Shown piece after piece: positions 26,093 to 35,487 of a stretch of 42,617 nucleotides of DNA. Numbering within the stretch: the first letter of the stretch is position 1; every line of letters begins with the position of its first letter. The notes under the pieces are model-generated. The model ran no database searches. It had not been told where the DNA came from and saw nothing but the letters and a program-made list of their open reading frames with translations. The stretch comes from Colwellia sp. C2M11 (GTDB lineage: Bacteria; Pseudomonadota; Gammaproteobacteria; Enterobacterales; Alteromonadaceae): positions 1-42,617 of the forward strand of contig NZ_JAHKQD010000012.1 in the NCBI RefSeq assembly GCF_018860915.1, read 5' to 3'. A program made the translations under genes and the position numbers.

Positions 26093-27826
26093 TTAAATCC
26101 GCTTATTATTCATTTCTTTTACGGCATAATCCACAGCACGAACAGTAAGCGCCATAAAGGTTAAGGAGGGATTAGCCACACCAGATGAACAAAAACTCGA
26201 GCCATCAGTCACAAATAGGTTTGGAATGTCATGTGTTTGGTTGTAGGCATTCAAAACCGATTCAGCTGGATCTTTACCCATTCTTGCCGTTCCTACTTCA
26301 TGAATAGCGAGTCCTGGTGCATTTTTATCAATAGAGGTATAGCTCTTTACATCTTTCAAGTCTGCTTTAAGTAGCATTTCTTTAGCTGTTTGCGCAGCAT
26401 CTTCCATCATTAATACTTCATTGTCAGACCATTGACAGTTAATGTGTAATTGTGGAATACCCCATTTGTCTTTTTTAGTTTTATGAAGAGAAACTTGGTT
26501 TTCAAAACGTGGCAACATTTCACCTTGCGCATGTAAGCCAAAATGCCAGCTACTAGCCTGCGTTAGTTGTTGTTTATATGCAGCTCCAATACCAGTTTCA
26601 AAACGCGCATCTCGCCAATCTTTACGACCAAATCCGCCCGCTAATGCATAACCTCGTTTATAGTTCTTCTTATAAAGTGAAGGTTTAAATTGAAAGTTAG
26701 GCATATAAGCTTCTGTCGGACGACGGCCAGAATAATATTCGTCTTCGTAACCTTCTACTATTCCTGTGGCTCCCGCATTATAGACATGGTCCATTAAGTA
26801 ATGGCCTAAAACGCCAGAGCTATTGGCAATGCCTTGTGGGAATTTTTTGGAAATAGAGTTAAGCATGATCTGTGTAGAGCCAAGTGTTGATGCACACACG
26901 AATACTACCTTGGCAAAATACTCTCGAGTAGTTAGGTTATCATTATCAATAACTTTAACGCCTTTTACGCGGTTGGTTTTTTCATCATAAATTAAGCTAT
27001 GAACAACGCTGTTAGGTGCTATATGTAAGTTACCCGTTTTTGCTGCCGCGGGTAATGTTGAGCTTTGTGTTGAGAAATAAGCCCCAAATGAACAACCTTT
27101 TTGACATTCATTTCTTGATTGGCATTGTACTCTGCCTTGAGATATGTGAAGTTCAGAGGGTTTAGTCAGGTGAGCGGCACGTCCCATTATCATTGGTCTT
27201 TGAGGATATAACTTCGCTAGTTTATTTTTTATATCAAACTCAGGTTTAGTCCATTCAAATGGCGGTAAAAAAACACTATCAGGTAACTGAGGTAGGTTGT
27301 CGTAATTACCACTAATACCAACATGCTTTTCAACATGGCTATACCAATGCTCTAAATCTTTATAACGAAGTGGCCAATCAATACCAATACCGTCAGCCTT
27401 ATTGATATTAAATTCATTATCACTAAAGCGATAAGATTGACGATGCCAGATTAACGATTTACCACCTAGTTGATTAGCCCTAATCCAGCTGAAGTCTGTA
27501 CCTTTTTCTGTTGAGTAGGGTAAATCTTTATCATTACCAAAAAATTGTTTTGTAGCATCATGGAATGCGTAACACTTTTTCTGAATTTTATATTGTTCTT
27601 CAACTAGTAAGTTGTCGACCTTCATACGGTTAGCAAATTCCCAAGGGCCTTTACCTTCGTCAATATAATCTTTTTGATGCTCTACTACACGTCCGCGTTC
27701 TATCATTAAGGTTTTTAAGCCGCGTTCACATAATTCTTTCGCTGCCCAGCCACCAGAAATACCAGAGCCTATGACTAAGGCATCATATTCTTCATTACTT
27801 TCGTTAATATACAAATCTTTATCCAT
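26093..27826 (-). CDS. GMC-family oxidoreductase, probable sugar/glycoside dehydrogenase large subunit
   Basis: The 577-residue flavoprotein has an N-terminal FAD motif (VIGSGISGGWAAKEL, Gly20-x-Gly22-x-x-Gly25), then TLMIERGR. The C-terminal GMC_oxred_C block contains IHEVGTARMGKDP and SGVANPSLTFMALTVRA, carrying the catalytic His and Asn. It resembles gluconate 2-dehydrogenase and glucoside 3-dehydrogenase flavoprotein subunits. It has no signal peptide of its own; export is probably by hitch-hiking on the small subunit encoded 49 bases upstream. No cytochrome subunit gene lies in the operon, so the electron acceptor is unknown. Confidence 0.9.
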   Translation of the reverse strand: MDKDLYINESNEEYDALVIGSGISGGWAAKELCERGLKTLMIERGRVVEHQKDYIDEGKGPWEFANRMKVDNLLVEEQYKIQKKCYAFHDATKQFFGNDKDLPYSTEKGTDFSWIRANQLGGKSLIWHRQSYRFSDNEFNINKADGIGIDWPLRYKDLEHWYSHVEKHVGISGNYDNLPQLPDSVFLPPFEWTKPEFDIKNKLAKLYPQRPMIMGRAAHLTKPSELHISQGRVQCQSRNECQKGCSFGAYFSTQSSTLPAAAKTGNLHIAPNSVVHSLIYDEKTNRVKGVKVIDNDNLTTREYFAKVVFVCASTLGSTQIMLNSISKKFPQGIANSSGVLGHYLMDHVYNAGATGIVEGYEDEYYSGRRPTEAYMPNFQFKPSLYKKNYKRGYALAGGFGRKDWRDARFETGIGAAYKQQLTQASSWHFGLHAQGEMLPRFENQVSLHKTKKDKWGIPQLHINCQWSDNEVLMMEDAAQTAKEMLLKADLKDVKSYTSIDKNAPGLAIHEVGTARMGKDPAESVLNAYNQTHDIPNLFVTDGSSFCSSGVANPSLTFMALTVRAVDYAVKEMNNKRI

Positions 27827-27875
27827 AAAATACTTCTTAGCATTTATTACTAGTTTAAGTCGAGTTCAGGCTCTT

Positions 27876-28496
27876 TTAGTAATACGCTAAAGACCCCCAT
27901 GCTTTTTTCAAGGATGAATAGGATACCGAACCTTTAAATCCGCCAGGAACAGCTTGATAGTTTAGTGCTTGAGTTGCACCAACTTCAGTGGTGAAATAAC
28001 CAAAAATTAATAAGGCTTTCAATTCTTTAAATTGTTCTTTGTTTTCTAGATTAAAGCCTAATTTTTGTGATTCTAATGCCACTAATAAAGCCGTTTGTTG
28101 GTCGGCAGTAATCGTGGTAAATGGTTGAGAAAAATTAGCGTTGCTTTGCTGATTAATTGTATTCACAATATTTTTAGCATGTGCTTGTTGCTCTTGGCTA
28201 TGACACGCAGATAGTTGATGATCTAAAAAGCCATGTACATCTAATTCTGCAGCACTTGGGGTATCTGTTGCTGGTAAAACGACAGCACAAATATCATGCA
28301 AAATTTGCATTTCTAACTGAGAAAATAGTTTACCATTTTTTAGGGTGCTATTAGCTTGGGCTTCATATTTAAAAGCTGAAGCTAGCGCATTAGTACTTGT
28401 TAATTGGGAGATGGCAACGCTTCCCATTATTGCAGTTAAACCACGTAAAAATTGTCTTTTACTATTGTGATAAGCGCTTTCATGTTTATTATTCAC
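27876..28496 (-). CDS. Gluconate 2-dehydrogenase subunit 3 family protein (Tat-type signal)
   Basis: The 206-residue partner of the GMC enzyme has an N-terminus SKRQFLRGLTAIMGSVAIS, a Tat-like signal with Lys-Arg instead of the usual Arg-Arg. The body (LEMQILHDICAVVLPATDTP, AAELDVHGFLDHQL) fits the gluconate 2-dehydrogenase subunit 3 family. It starts at GTG overlapping the MFS stop by 8 bases; GAGGTA lies 6 bases before, which supports this start and translational coupling. It is expected to escort the folded flavoprotein to the periplasm. Confidence 0.88.
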   Translation of the reverse strand: MNNKHESAYHNSKRQFLRGLTAIMGSVAISQLTSTNALASAFKYEAQANSTLKNGKLFSQLEMQILHDICAVVLPATDTPSAAELDVHGFLDHQLSACHSQEQQAHAKNIVNTINQQSNANFSQPFTTITADQQTALLVALESQKLGFNLENKEQFKELKALLIFGYFTTEVGATQALNYQAVPGGFKGSVSYSSLKKAWGSLAYY

Positions 28497-29712
28497 GTGT
28501 TACCTCAGTCGCTTTAGTTGATTTGCGCATAAATATTACCAATGCTGTAAAAGCAAAGATAAGCACAAAGGGAAAAATACTTAAATTAGCCAATGTTGCT
28601 TGGCCAGCTGCTAGTTCGGCTAGCTCAGGTGAGCTATTGACAGCTAATGCTTCAAGGCGTGCTTTATCAATCCAACTACCAATAATAGGATTCCACATAC
28701 TAACAGCAAACATACCGATACCACCAAGTATCGACATGCCTAAAGCACCTGACTTGGGAATGTTTTCAGCGACAAAGCCAACCATAGTTGGCCAAAAATA
28801 GGTTACGCCTAAAGCAAACAATAAAGCTGAAAAGTACACCATATTACCTGTCGCTATACTCATGCTGTATATGCCGAGTGTGGTAACGATAGCAGAATAG
28901 AGTAATACGCCTGCGGGATTAAATTTATGAATAAGTGGTCCTGCAAAATAACGACCTACTGCCATTACACCAGTGATCATTGCCATAATAAGCATAGGCG
29001 ATGCCCCTGATGAACCTAGAATGCGTTCAATCCATTGTTGCGTGCCTAATTCACTTGTAGTTGTTAATGTCATGCAAAATGCGATAAATAAAAATAAAGG
29101 GGAGAATAATGCTTTAATATTAACGGTTGTGGAAGTGTTGATATTTGTGGTTTGAGGGAATTTTTGCGTAAAAATTAAATAGCCATAGATTATCGTAGGA
29201 ACCAGCATAACAGCTATTTGTGCTTGCCAACCAAAACTCATATCGGTCATGTTTTTTGAAATTAATGCACCAATGACCACTCCTCCAGGAAACCATACGT
29301 GAAAACGGTTTAGCATAGTGGTTTTATTTTTATGATAAATATCGGCAATAAGTGGATTACAAGCGGCTTCTACTGAACCATTAGCAAAACCAATACAAAA
29401 GCTGGAAATTAATAGTGTCCAGAAACCTGCTGCATTCATTGTTAACAGTAAACCGAGTAAATGCCCGATAAAAGCTATCAATACTAATTTCTTGGCTCCT
29501 AGGAAATTATATAACAAACCACCTAACATCGTTGCAACAGGAAATCCTAAAAAGGCCATTGCGTTAATCCATCCCAATTGAGTATCGGAAAGAGAGAAAT
29601 CTTGACTTAGTTGACCTAAAATACCTGCTCTAATGGCAAAGGTCATGGCTGTGACTGTTAGCGCTAAACAACAGGCAATAAACAACTTGTTTTTATTAAT
29701 ATTTGTTGACAT
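28489..29712 (-). CDS. MFS transporter (sugar-type)
   Basis: The 407-residue inner-membrane protein has about 12 hydrophobic segments in two halves. The early loops show GWINAMAFLGFPVATMLGG and FCIGFANGSVEAACNPLIAD, as in the FucP/nucleoside-type or FHS-like sugar transporters of this superfamily. It lies 24 bases after the TIM-barrel gene and overlaps the small-subunit gene, placing it firmly in the operon. It probably imports the substrate or its oxidised product; the ligand is not readable. Confidence 0.88.
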   Translation of the reverse strand: MSTNINKNKLFIACCLALTVTAMTFAIRAGILGQLSQDFSLSDTQLGWINAMAFLGFPVATMLGGLLYNFLGAKKLVLIAFIGHLLGLLLTMNAAGFWTLLISSFCIGFANGSVEAACNPLIADIYHKNKTTMLNRFHVWFPGGVVIGALISKNMTDMSFGWQAQIAVMLVPTIIYGYLIFTQKFPQTTNINTSTTVNIKALFSPLFLFIAFCMTLTTTSELGTQQWIERILGSSGASPMLIMAMITGVMAVGRYFAGPLIHKFNPAGVLLYSAIVTTLGIYSMSIATGNMVYFSALLFALGVTYFWPTMVGFVAENIPKSGALGMSILGGIGMFAVSMWNPIIGSWIDKARLEALAVNSSPELAELAAGQATLANLSIFPFVLIFAFTALVIFMRKSTKATEVTRE

Positions 29713-29736
29713 ATTTCGTCACTTATTTGTAGTTTG

Positions 29737-30804
29737 TTATAATCCTAGAATATCTCGATTCAAGTTGGCATCTTCACCACTAGCTGCAAAATCATCAAAG
29801 GCATGTTCAGGTGTTCTAATTAAGTGTTGTGCGATAAATGGCGCGCCTTCTTTTGCACCATCTTCAGGGTGTTTTAAACAACACTCCCATTCAAGTACTG
29901 CCCAACCATCATAACCATACTGTGTTAACTTACTAAAAATCTGTTTAAAGTCTATTTGACCATCCCCTAATGATCGAAAACGACCTGGTCTATTCTGCCA
30001 ATCTTGGTAACCGCCATAAACACCACTTCTTCCATTGGGCCTAAATTCAGCATCTTTAACATGAAAGGCTTTAATTTTTTCATGATAAATATCGATAAAA
30101 GCTAAATAATCTAATTGTTGAAGTACAAAGTGACTTGGATCGTACAGTATATTTGCTCGTTGATGATTCCCTGTTGCTTCAAGGAAGCGCTCAAAAGTAA
30201 CGCCATCATGTAGATCTTCACCAGGGTGTAATTCATAGCAGACATCAACACCTGCATCTTCGAACTTATCTAGAATAGGCAACCATCGTTGTGCTAATTC
30301 TTTAAAACCATCTTCTACTAAGCCAGCAGGGCGTTGTGGCCAAGGATAAAAGGTTTGCCATAATAATGCGCCAGAAAATGTGGCATGGGCTTTTAACCCT
30401 AATTTTGCACTTACTTTTGCGGCCATGCCTACTTGTTCAATTGCCCAGGCTGTTCTAGCTTGCGGGTTATTTTTCACTTCATCAATGGCAAAATTGTCAA
30501 ACTGTTTATTGTAGGTTGGATGAACCGCGACTAATTGTCCTTGAAGATGGGTTGATAATTCACTAATTGATAAACCTGCATTGGTCACAATACCATTAAT
30601 CTCTTCGCAATAACTTTCACTTTGATAAGCTAATTCTAAATTAAATAGTCGCTTATCCCAGGTAGGAATTTGTACCGCTTTATAACCCATTGCTGCTACC
30701 CACTGACAAATGTCGGCGAGATTATTAAAGGGCGCTGTATCTTGGCAAAATTGAGCGAGGAAAATGCCAGGGCCTTTGATTTGTGATTTAAAAATAGGTT
30801 CCAT
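29737..30804 (-). CDS. Cytoplasmic sugar phosphate isomerase/epimerase-like TIM-barrel protein
   Basis: The 355-residue protein has no signal peptide. Likely metal ligands come in the usual order: Glu in CYELHPGED, Asp/His in LYDPSHFVLQQ, His in IKAFHVKDAEF and Glu in AVLEWECC. This matches the AP_endonuc_2 fold of the IolE/IolH and ThuB-like sugar isomerase group. It starts one base after the Gfo/Idh gene ends, so the pair is tightly coupled and probably acts in sequence on one sugar. Confidence 0.87.
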   Translation of the reverse strand: MEPIFKSQIKGPGIFLAQFCQDTAPFNNLADICQWVAAMGYKAVQIPTWDKRLFNLELAYQSESYCEEINGIVTNAGLSISELSTHLQGQLVAVHPTYNKQFDNFAIDEVKNNPQARTAWAIEQVGMAAKVSAKLGLKAHATFSGALLWQTFYPWPQRPAGLVEDGFKELAQRWLPILDKFEDAGVDVCYELHPGEDLHDGVTFERFLEATGNHQRANILYDPSHFVLQQLDYLAFIDIYHEKIKAFHVKDAEFRPNGRSGVYGGYQDWQNRPGRFRSLGDGQIDFKQIFSKLTQYGYDGWAVLEWECCLKHPEDGAKEGAPFIAQHLIRTPEHAFDDFAASGEDANLNRDILGL

Positions 30805-30805
30805 A

Positions 30806-31981
30806 TTAGTTCACTTCCATTGGGGTTATGTTCAATGATAACGCTTGCCACTTCTCATTTGATTGATTGGATTGCACAACGTTTTCGATAAATGCCATGC
30901 CCCTAATTGCATCTTCAATACTTGGCACATCAAATTCTTGATTAGAGCAATCTACACCATTTTTATGTGCGCGGATCTGCTTGACAAAATTAAGATATAT
31001 ATTGGCAAAAGCTTCTAAATAACCTTCTGGATGACCTGCCGGAGTACGTGTGGCTTGCTGAGCCGCTTCACACATTTCGCCAACCCCCGTTCTAATTAAT
31101 TGAGTCGGTTCATTAGGTGATTTTAGCAGCAAGGAGTTTGGCTCTAGCTGCGACCATTCAATACTTTTTTTATCGCCATAGATACGTAGCTTTAAATTAT
31201 TTTCATCACCTACTGCTATTTGACTCGCGAATAGTAGACCTTTTGCGCCATTAGAAAATTTCAATATGACAGTTCCGTCATCATCTAAAGTTCGACCGGG
31301 GATAGATGAGGTGAGATCTGCACATAAATGCGTAATTTTTATACCTGATACATATTCAGCTAAATTAGCAGCATGAACTCCTATATCACCCATGCAGCAA
31401 CTGACACCTGACTTTTTGGGATCTAATCGCCAGCTAGCTTGCTTACTGTTTTCATCGCTTTTTGAGGCAAGCCAACCTTGCGAGTATTCAACGACAACTT
31501 TAACAATATTACCCAATTCGCCTTGATTGATAAGGTGCTTAGCTTGCTTAATTAGAGGGTAGCCATTGTAGGTATGGGTTAGTCCATAAAGAACATCATG
31601 TTTTGCTAGTATTGATTGTAAGGTTAATACTTCAGATAAGTTTAACGTTGCGGGTTTGTCTGACATTACATGAAAACCACGTTCAATAGCTGCTTTAGCT
31701 ATTGGAAAGTGCAAATGGTTTGGGGTAACTATCGCGACAAACTCCATACGTTCATTAACAGGTAATAACGCCTCAGCGATAAACATATCTTCATAGTTGG
31801 CATAGCAGCGTTCTTCAGGTAAATAAAGTGCAGCACCTGAATCGATCGAACGTTGTGGGTCGGAACTAAAGGCGCCACAAACTAATTCTATCTCGCCATC
31901 AAGAGAAGCAGCCATACGATGAATTGCACCAATAAATGCACCTTGACCACCGCCAACCATTCCCATGCGAACTTTTTTCAT
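30806..31981 (-). CDS. Gfo/Idh/MocA-family sugar dehydrogenase
   Basis: The 391-residue NAD(P)-dependent oxidoreductase has the Rossmann motif MGMVGGGQGAFIGAIHR, then VAIVTPNHLHFPIAKAAIERG and the DKPATLN motif with the conserved Lys. GDIGVHAANLAEY supplies the catalytic Asp/His. A TTG at 31984 could add one residue; the ATG at 31981 is preferred. It heads the six-gene leftward operon. In 3-keto-sugar pathways such enzymes interconvert keto and hydroxy sugars; that assignment is contextual. Confidence 0.9.
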   Translation of the reverse strand: MKKVRMGMVGGGQGAFIGAIHRMAASLDGEIELVCGAFSSDPQRSIDSGAALYLPEERCYANYEDMFIAEALLPVNERMEFVAIVTPNHLHFPIAKAAIERGFHVMSDKPATLNLSEVLTLQSILAKHDVLYGLTHTYNGYPLIKQAKHLINQGELGNIVKVVVEYSQGWLASKSDENSKQASWRLDPKKSGVSCCMGDIGVHAANLAEYVSGIKITHLCADLTSSIPGRTLDDDGTVILKFSNGAKGLLFASQIAVGDENNLKLRIYGDKKSIEWSQLEPNSLLLKSPNEPTQLIRTGVGEMCEAAQQATRTPAGHPEGYLEAFANIYLNFVKQIRAHKNGVDCSNQEFDVPSIEDAIRGMAFIENVVQSNQSNEKWQALSLNITPMEVN

Positions 31982-32015
31982 CAATTCATACCTAACTTAT
32001 CGCTACAAAGGATTT

Positions 32016-32021
32016 ACTATA
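32016..32021 (-). promoter_or_regulatory. Predicted -10 of the sugar operon
   Basis: On the minus strand this reads TATAGT, five of six to consensus. At 17 bases upstream there is no good -35, as expected for an activator-dependent promoter, and the nearest AraC half-site begins about 5 bases beyond. Confidence 0.4.
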
Positions 32022-32048
32022 TAGAGCGAACGAAGAGGGTGTTATTAA

Positions 32049-32077
32049 AAATTCGGTGGACAATGCAATAAATTCGG
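32049..32077. promoter_or_regulatory. Paired AraC-type half-sites
   Basis: AAATTCGG occurs as a direct repeat at 32049-32056 and 32070-32077, 21 bases start to start, or two helical turns. That spacing is characteristic of tandem half-sites bound by AraC proteins. It lies between the sugar operon and its divergent AraC-type regulator, next to the position of the operon's -35. Confidence 0.6.
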
Positions 32078-32142
32078 CGTTTAATTTTTGTTTTGAAAGT
32101 TTTCGTGTTAGTTTTACCTTTCATAAAATGAGAATATAAATA

Positions 32143-32886
32143 ATGATTATTGAACAGCATTCGACGTCTTTTCTTGAACATATTGGCGTTAAACAGTTAG
32201 TTAATATGTTTGATTTATTGTCTAGTGATCTTTTTTGGATTAAAGATAGAAACCATGTTTTTATTCATGCTAATCAGGCTTTAATAGAGCACCTTAATGC
32301 AAAGAGTTTAGACAGTATTCTGGGGAAAACTGACTTTGATTTTTCACCTGCTCATCTCGCTAAGCAGTTTTTTCGTGATGATGACAAAATTATAGCGGGT
32401 GAACAGGTGACTGAACGATTAGAAATGAATATGAATCATGACGGTGATATTGCTTGGTACACTACATCAAAAAGGCCTATTTTTGACAGTGTAAATAATA
32501 TTGTAGGCTCGTATGGCATAACTCGACATTTACAAAAACAAGCCATTGCTTTTTCTGGCGTTGATGCCATTAAAGAGCCGGTGGACTATATTAGAAAAAA
32601 TTATCAAACTCATTTTAGTATTGAACAACTAGCCAATGTAGCCCATTTGTCAGTGAGTGCATTGGAACGAAGATTTAAGAAGTATTTAGCGAAAACGCCT
32701 AAGCAATTAATTAATGAAATTAGGTTAGAGAACTCCCGCAGGCTCCTAGTAGAAACTAATATGCCAATTGCTGAGGTAGGTGATGCGACTGGTTTCACTG
32801 ATCATAGTTATTTCAGCAAACAATTTCGCCTTTTTTTTGGTGAACTACCCTCTGAGTTTAGAAAGAATTATCGTAAGAATGCTTAA
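32143..32886 (+). CDS. PAS-domain AraC-family transcriptional regulator
   Basis: The 247-residue cytoplasmic protein has a PAS-like sensor at about 20-130 (FWIKDRNHVFIHANQAL, ILGKTDFDFSP, IVGSYGITRHL) and a C-terminal AraC DNA-binding domain with two helix-turn-helices (FSIEQLANVAHLSVSALERR and IAEVGDATGFTDHSYFSKQF). The PAS in place of an AraC cupin is less common. It is transcribed away from the sugar operon and very likely activates it; the ligand is unknown. Confidence 0.92.
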   Translation: MIIEQHSTSFLEHIGVKQLVNMFDLLSSDLFWIKDRNHVFIHANQALIEHLNAKSLDSILGKTDFDFSPAHLAKQFFRDDDKIIAGEQVTERLEMNMNHDGDIAWYTTSKRPIFDSVNNIVGSYGITRHLQKQAIAFSGVDAIKEPVDYIRKNYQTHFSIEQLANVAHLSVSALERRFKKYLAKTPKQLINEIRLENSRRLLVETNMPIAEVGDATGFTDHSYFSKQFRLFFGELPSEFRKNYRKNA

Positions 32887-33042
32887 CTATGACGAGCATT
32901 GAGTCAGAAGCTTAAACATAGATGCAACAACGCAACATGTCATCATCATGAACTTGATTCAGGATCCCAATAGGTATGCTGCATACTACATGAGATTTAG
33001 TTCCAGCAGCTAATCATTATTGGTTAATAAACGACAACCAAT

Positions 33043-33067
33043 AAAAAAGGATGCCGAAGCATCCTTT
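33043..33067 (-). terminator. Rho-independent terminator of the EF-G2 gene
   Basis: On the minus strand AAAGGATGC and GCATCCTTT form a stem closed by a TTCG tetraloop, followed by a run of T residues. It lies just beyond the stop at 33094. Confidence 0.88.
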
Positions 33068-33093
33068 ATTCAAAATAATTAAAATTTAATTAT

Positions 33094-35196
33094 TTATTTT
33101 CTCGCTGCGTCTTTCGCTGCTTTCGCTGCTTTAACTTCAGCAATTACTTCTTCAGCTACGTTGTTAGGACAAGGCATGTAGTGAGAGAATTCCATAGAGA
33201 ATTGACCACGACCTGATGTCATTGTACGTAGAGATCCGATGTAACCGAACATTTCTGAAAGAGGTACGTCAGCTTTGATGCGAACACCAGTAGTACCAGC
33301 TTCTTGGTCTTTGATCATACCACGACGACGGTTTAAATCACCGATAACATCACCAACGTGATCTTCAGGAGTAAATACGTCAACAGCCATGATAGGTTCA
33401 ATTAACTGAGCACCAGCTTTTGGAATTGATTGACGGAAAGCACCACGAGCAGCTAATTCAAATGCAACAGCAGATGAATCGACAGCATGGAAGCCACCAT
33501 CGTATAATTCAATTTCAACATCTAATACAGGGAAGCCAGCAAGAACACCAGTCTCCATCATGCCTTTGAAGCCTTTCTCGATTGCTGGGAAGAATTCTTT
33601 AGGTACATTACCACCAACAACTACAGAGTTGAATACGAAACCAGAACCAGGTTCGCCAGGCTTGATACGGTAATCAATTTTACCGAACTGACCAGAACCA
33701 CCAGATTGTTTCTTATGTGTGTAAGAATCTTCAATTTCTGATGTGATTGTTTCACGGTAAGCAACCTGTGGTTTACCTACTTCTAAATCAACACCGTAAG
33801 TACGCTTAAGGATATCTACTTTGATATCTAAGTGAAGCTCACCCATACCGCGTAAGATTGTTTCGCCTGAATCAACATCAGTTTCAACCATGAATGTTGG
33901 ATCTTCTGCAACCATTTTACCAATAGCAACACCCATCTTCTCAGAACCACCTTTATCTTTAGGCGTTACAGAGATAGAAATTACTGGAGCAGGGAAAACC
34001 ATTGCTTCTAGAGTACAAGGGTCTTTAGGATCACATAATGTGTGACCTGTTTGAACATTCTTCATACCAACGATAGCTAAGATATCACCGGCTTGTGCTT
34101 CAGAAAGCTCAGTACGGTCATCCGCTTGCATTTCAACCATACGACCAACACGCTCAGTTTTACCTGTGAACGAGTTAAGAATAGTATCACCTTTCTTCAA
34201 TGTACCTGAGTAGATACGAATAAAGGTAAGAGCACCAAAACGGTCATCCATTATTTTGAATGCTAACGCTTTGAATGTTTCTTTAGTATCAACAATTGCA
34301 TATTTACCAGTAGGCTCGCCTGCTTCATCAGTTAACGGTTGAGGGTTAACGTCTGTAGGACAAGGTAAGTAATCAACAACAGCATCAAGAAGAAGTTGCA
34401 TACCTTTGTTTTTGAATGCAGAACCACAGTATGTAGGGAAGAACATTAATTCGTTAGTACCTTTACGGATACACGCTTTAATTTGCTCTTCAGTCGGTGT
34501 AAGTTCACCTTCTAAGTATTCCATTAATAAATCTTCGTCTGCTTCTAAAGCAGTTTCGATCATTTGTTCACGGTAGATAGCAGCATCATCAACCATGTCA
34601 GCAGGAATATCTTCAATTGTGTAGTTTTCTGGAAGACCAGTTTCGTCCCAGATGTAAGCTTTTTGGCTTAATACATCAACAACACCAACGAATTCATCTT
34701 CTTCACCGATTGGTAAAGTCATAATAAGCGGTTGAGCACCTAGTACTTTTTTAACTTGGTCTGTTACACGGTAAAAGTTAGCACCTAAACGGTCTAATTT
34801 GTTAACGAAGATTAAACGAGCTACTTTAGAGTCGTTAGCATAACGCCAGTTAGTTTCTGATTGTGGCTCAACACCACCACTACCACAGAATACACCAACA
34901 CCACCATCAAGAACTTTTAATGAACGATAAACTTCAACAGTGAAATCAACGTGACCAGGAGTGTCAATTACGTTAAAACGGTGTTTTTTCCATTCACATG
35001 TAACCGCTGCAGATTGGATGGTAATACCGCGCTCAGCTTCCTGTTCCATGAAATCGGTAGTTGATTCACCGTCATGAGTTTCACCAGATTTATGGATTTT
35101 CCCGGTTAATTTAAGGATTCGTTCAGTTGTTGTGGTTTTACCAGCATCAACGTGAGCGAATATACCAATGTTTCTGTACTTAGATAAATCTGCCAT
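33094..35196 (-). CDS. fusA2: Elongation factor G, second paralogue (EF-G2)
   Basis: The 700-residue GTPase has G1 [16 protein letters not shown]2/G3 ERGITIQSA and DTPGHVDF, G4 NKLD, and all five EF-G domains through [19 protein letters not shown]. Compared with canonical FusA it has FMEQEAERG and [20 protein letters not shown], wording I associate with the EF-G2 (FusB/FusA2) of Shewanella and Vibrio. It is not in an rpsL-rpsG-fusA-tuf operon but alone, with its own terminator and a leader of about 100 bases. A TATACT-like -10 at 35303-35308 followed by GC-rich bases hints at growth-rate control. Whether it translocates or has a specialised role is not visible. Confidence 0.9.
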   Translation of the reverse strand: MADLSKYRNIGIFAHVDAGKTTTTERILKLTGKIHKSGETHDGESTTDFMEQEAERGITIQSAAVTCEWKKHRFNVIDTPGHVDFTVEVYRSLKVLDGGVGVFCGSGGVEPQSETNWRYANDSKVARLIFVNKLDRLGANFYRVTDQVKKVLGAQPLIMTLPIGEEDEFVGVVDVLSQKAYIWDETGLPENYTIEDIPADMVDDAAIYREQMIETALEADEDLLMEYLEGELTPTEEQIKACIRKGTNELMFFPTYCGSAFKNKGMQLLLDAVVDYLPCPTDVNPQPLTDEAGEPTGKYAIVDTKETFKALAFKIMDDRFGALTFIRIYSGTLKKGDTILNSFTGKTERVGRMVEMQADDRTELSEAQAGDILAIVGMKNVQTGHTLCDPKDPCTLEAMVFPAPVISISVTPKDKGGSEKMGVAIGKMVAEDPTFMVETDVDSGETILRGMGELHLDIKVDILKRTYGVDLEVGKPQVAYRETITSEIEDSYTHKKQSGGSGQFGKIDYRIKPGEPGSGFVFNSVVVGGNVPKEFFPAIEKGFKGMMETGVLAGFPVLDVEIELYDGGFHAVDSSAVAFELAARGAFRQSIPKAGAQLIEPIMAVDVFTPEDHVGDVIGDLNRRRGMIKDQEAGTTGVRIKADVPLSEMFGYIGSLRTMTSGRGQFSMEFSHYMPCPNNVAEEVIAEVKAAKAAKDAARK

Positions 35197-35426
35197 TGTT
35201 TTACTCTATTTAGTTTAAGGTCTATTCTGCTTTCTTTCTCCTTAACACTTTATATAAGTAAAGGAAGAATAAAAATACAGAATTGTTGAAAATTTGCGCG
35301 CGAGTATAACATTACTCAATTAAGATCGATATAACATTGAGAAAAAAAATGTAAATGTTCACTCGTTCTGTTTATATATAGGAATATTAATAAAAAGATA
35401 TAGTAATATTACTAGAAATAGCAAAT

Positions 35427-35462
35427 AAAAAAGCTAGGTTTATCGTAAATATGCGCCTAGCT
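35427..35462 (-). terminator. Rho-independent terminator of fadD
   Basis: AGCTAGG (35432-35438) pairs with CCTAGCT (35456-35462); on the minus strand the stem is followed by TTTTTT. The loop is long (17 bases). Confidence 0.7.
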
Positions 35463-35487
35463 ATTATTTTTAAGTTGCTTTAAAAGA

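Noticed and set aside
33019..33042. ATTGGTT/AACCAAT inverted repeat as a terminator of the AraC gene
   Set aside because: On the plus strand it is followed by A residues, not T, and the 7-bp stem is weak; the adjacent TTCG hairpin is oriented for the EF-G2 gene.
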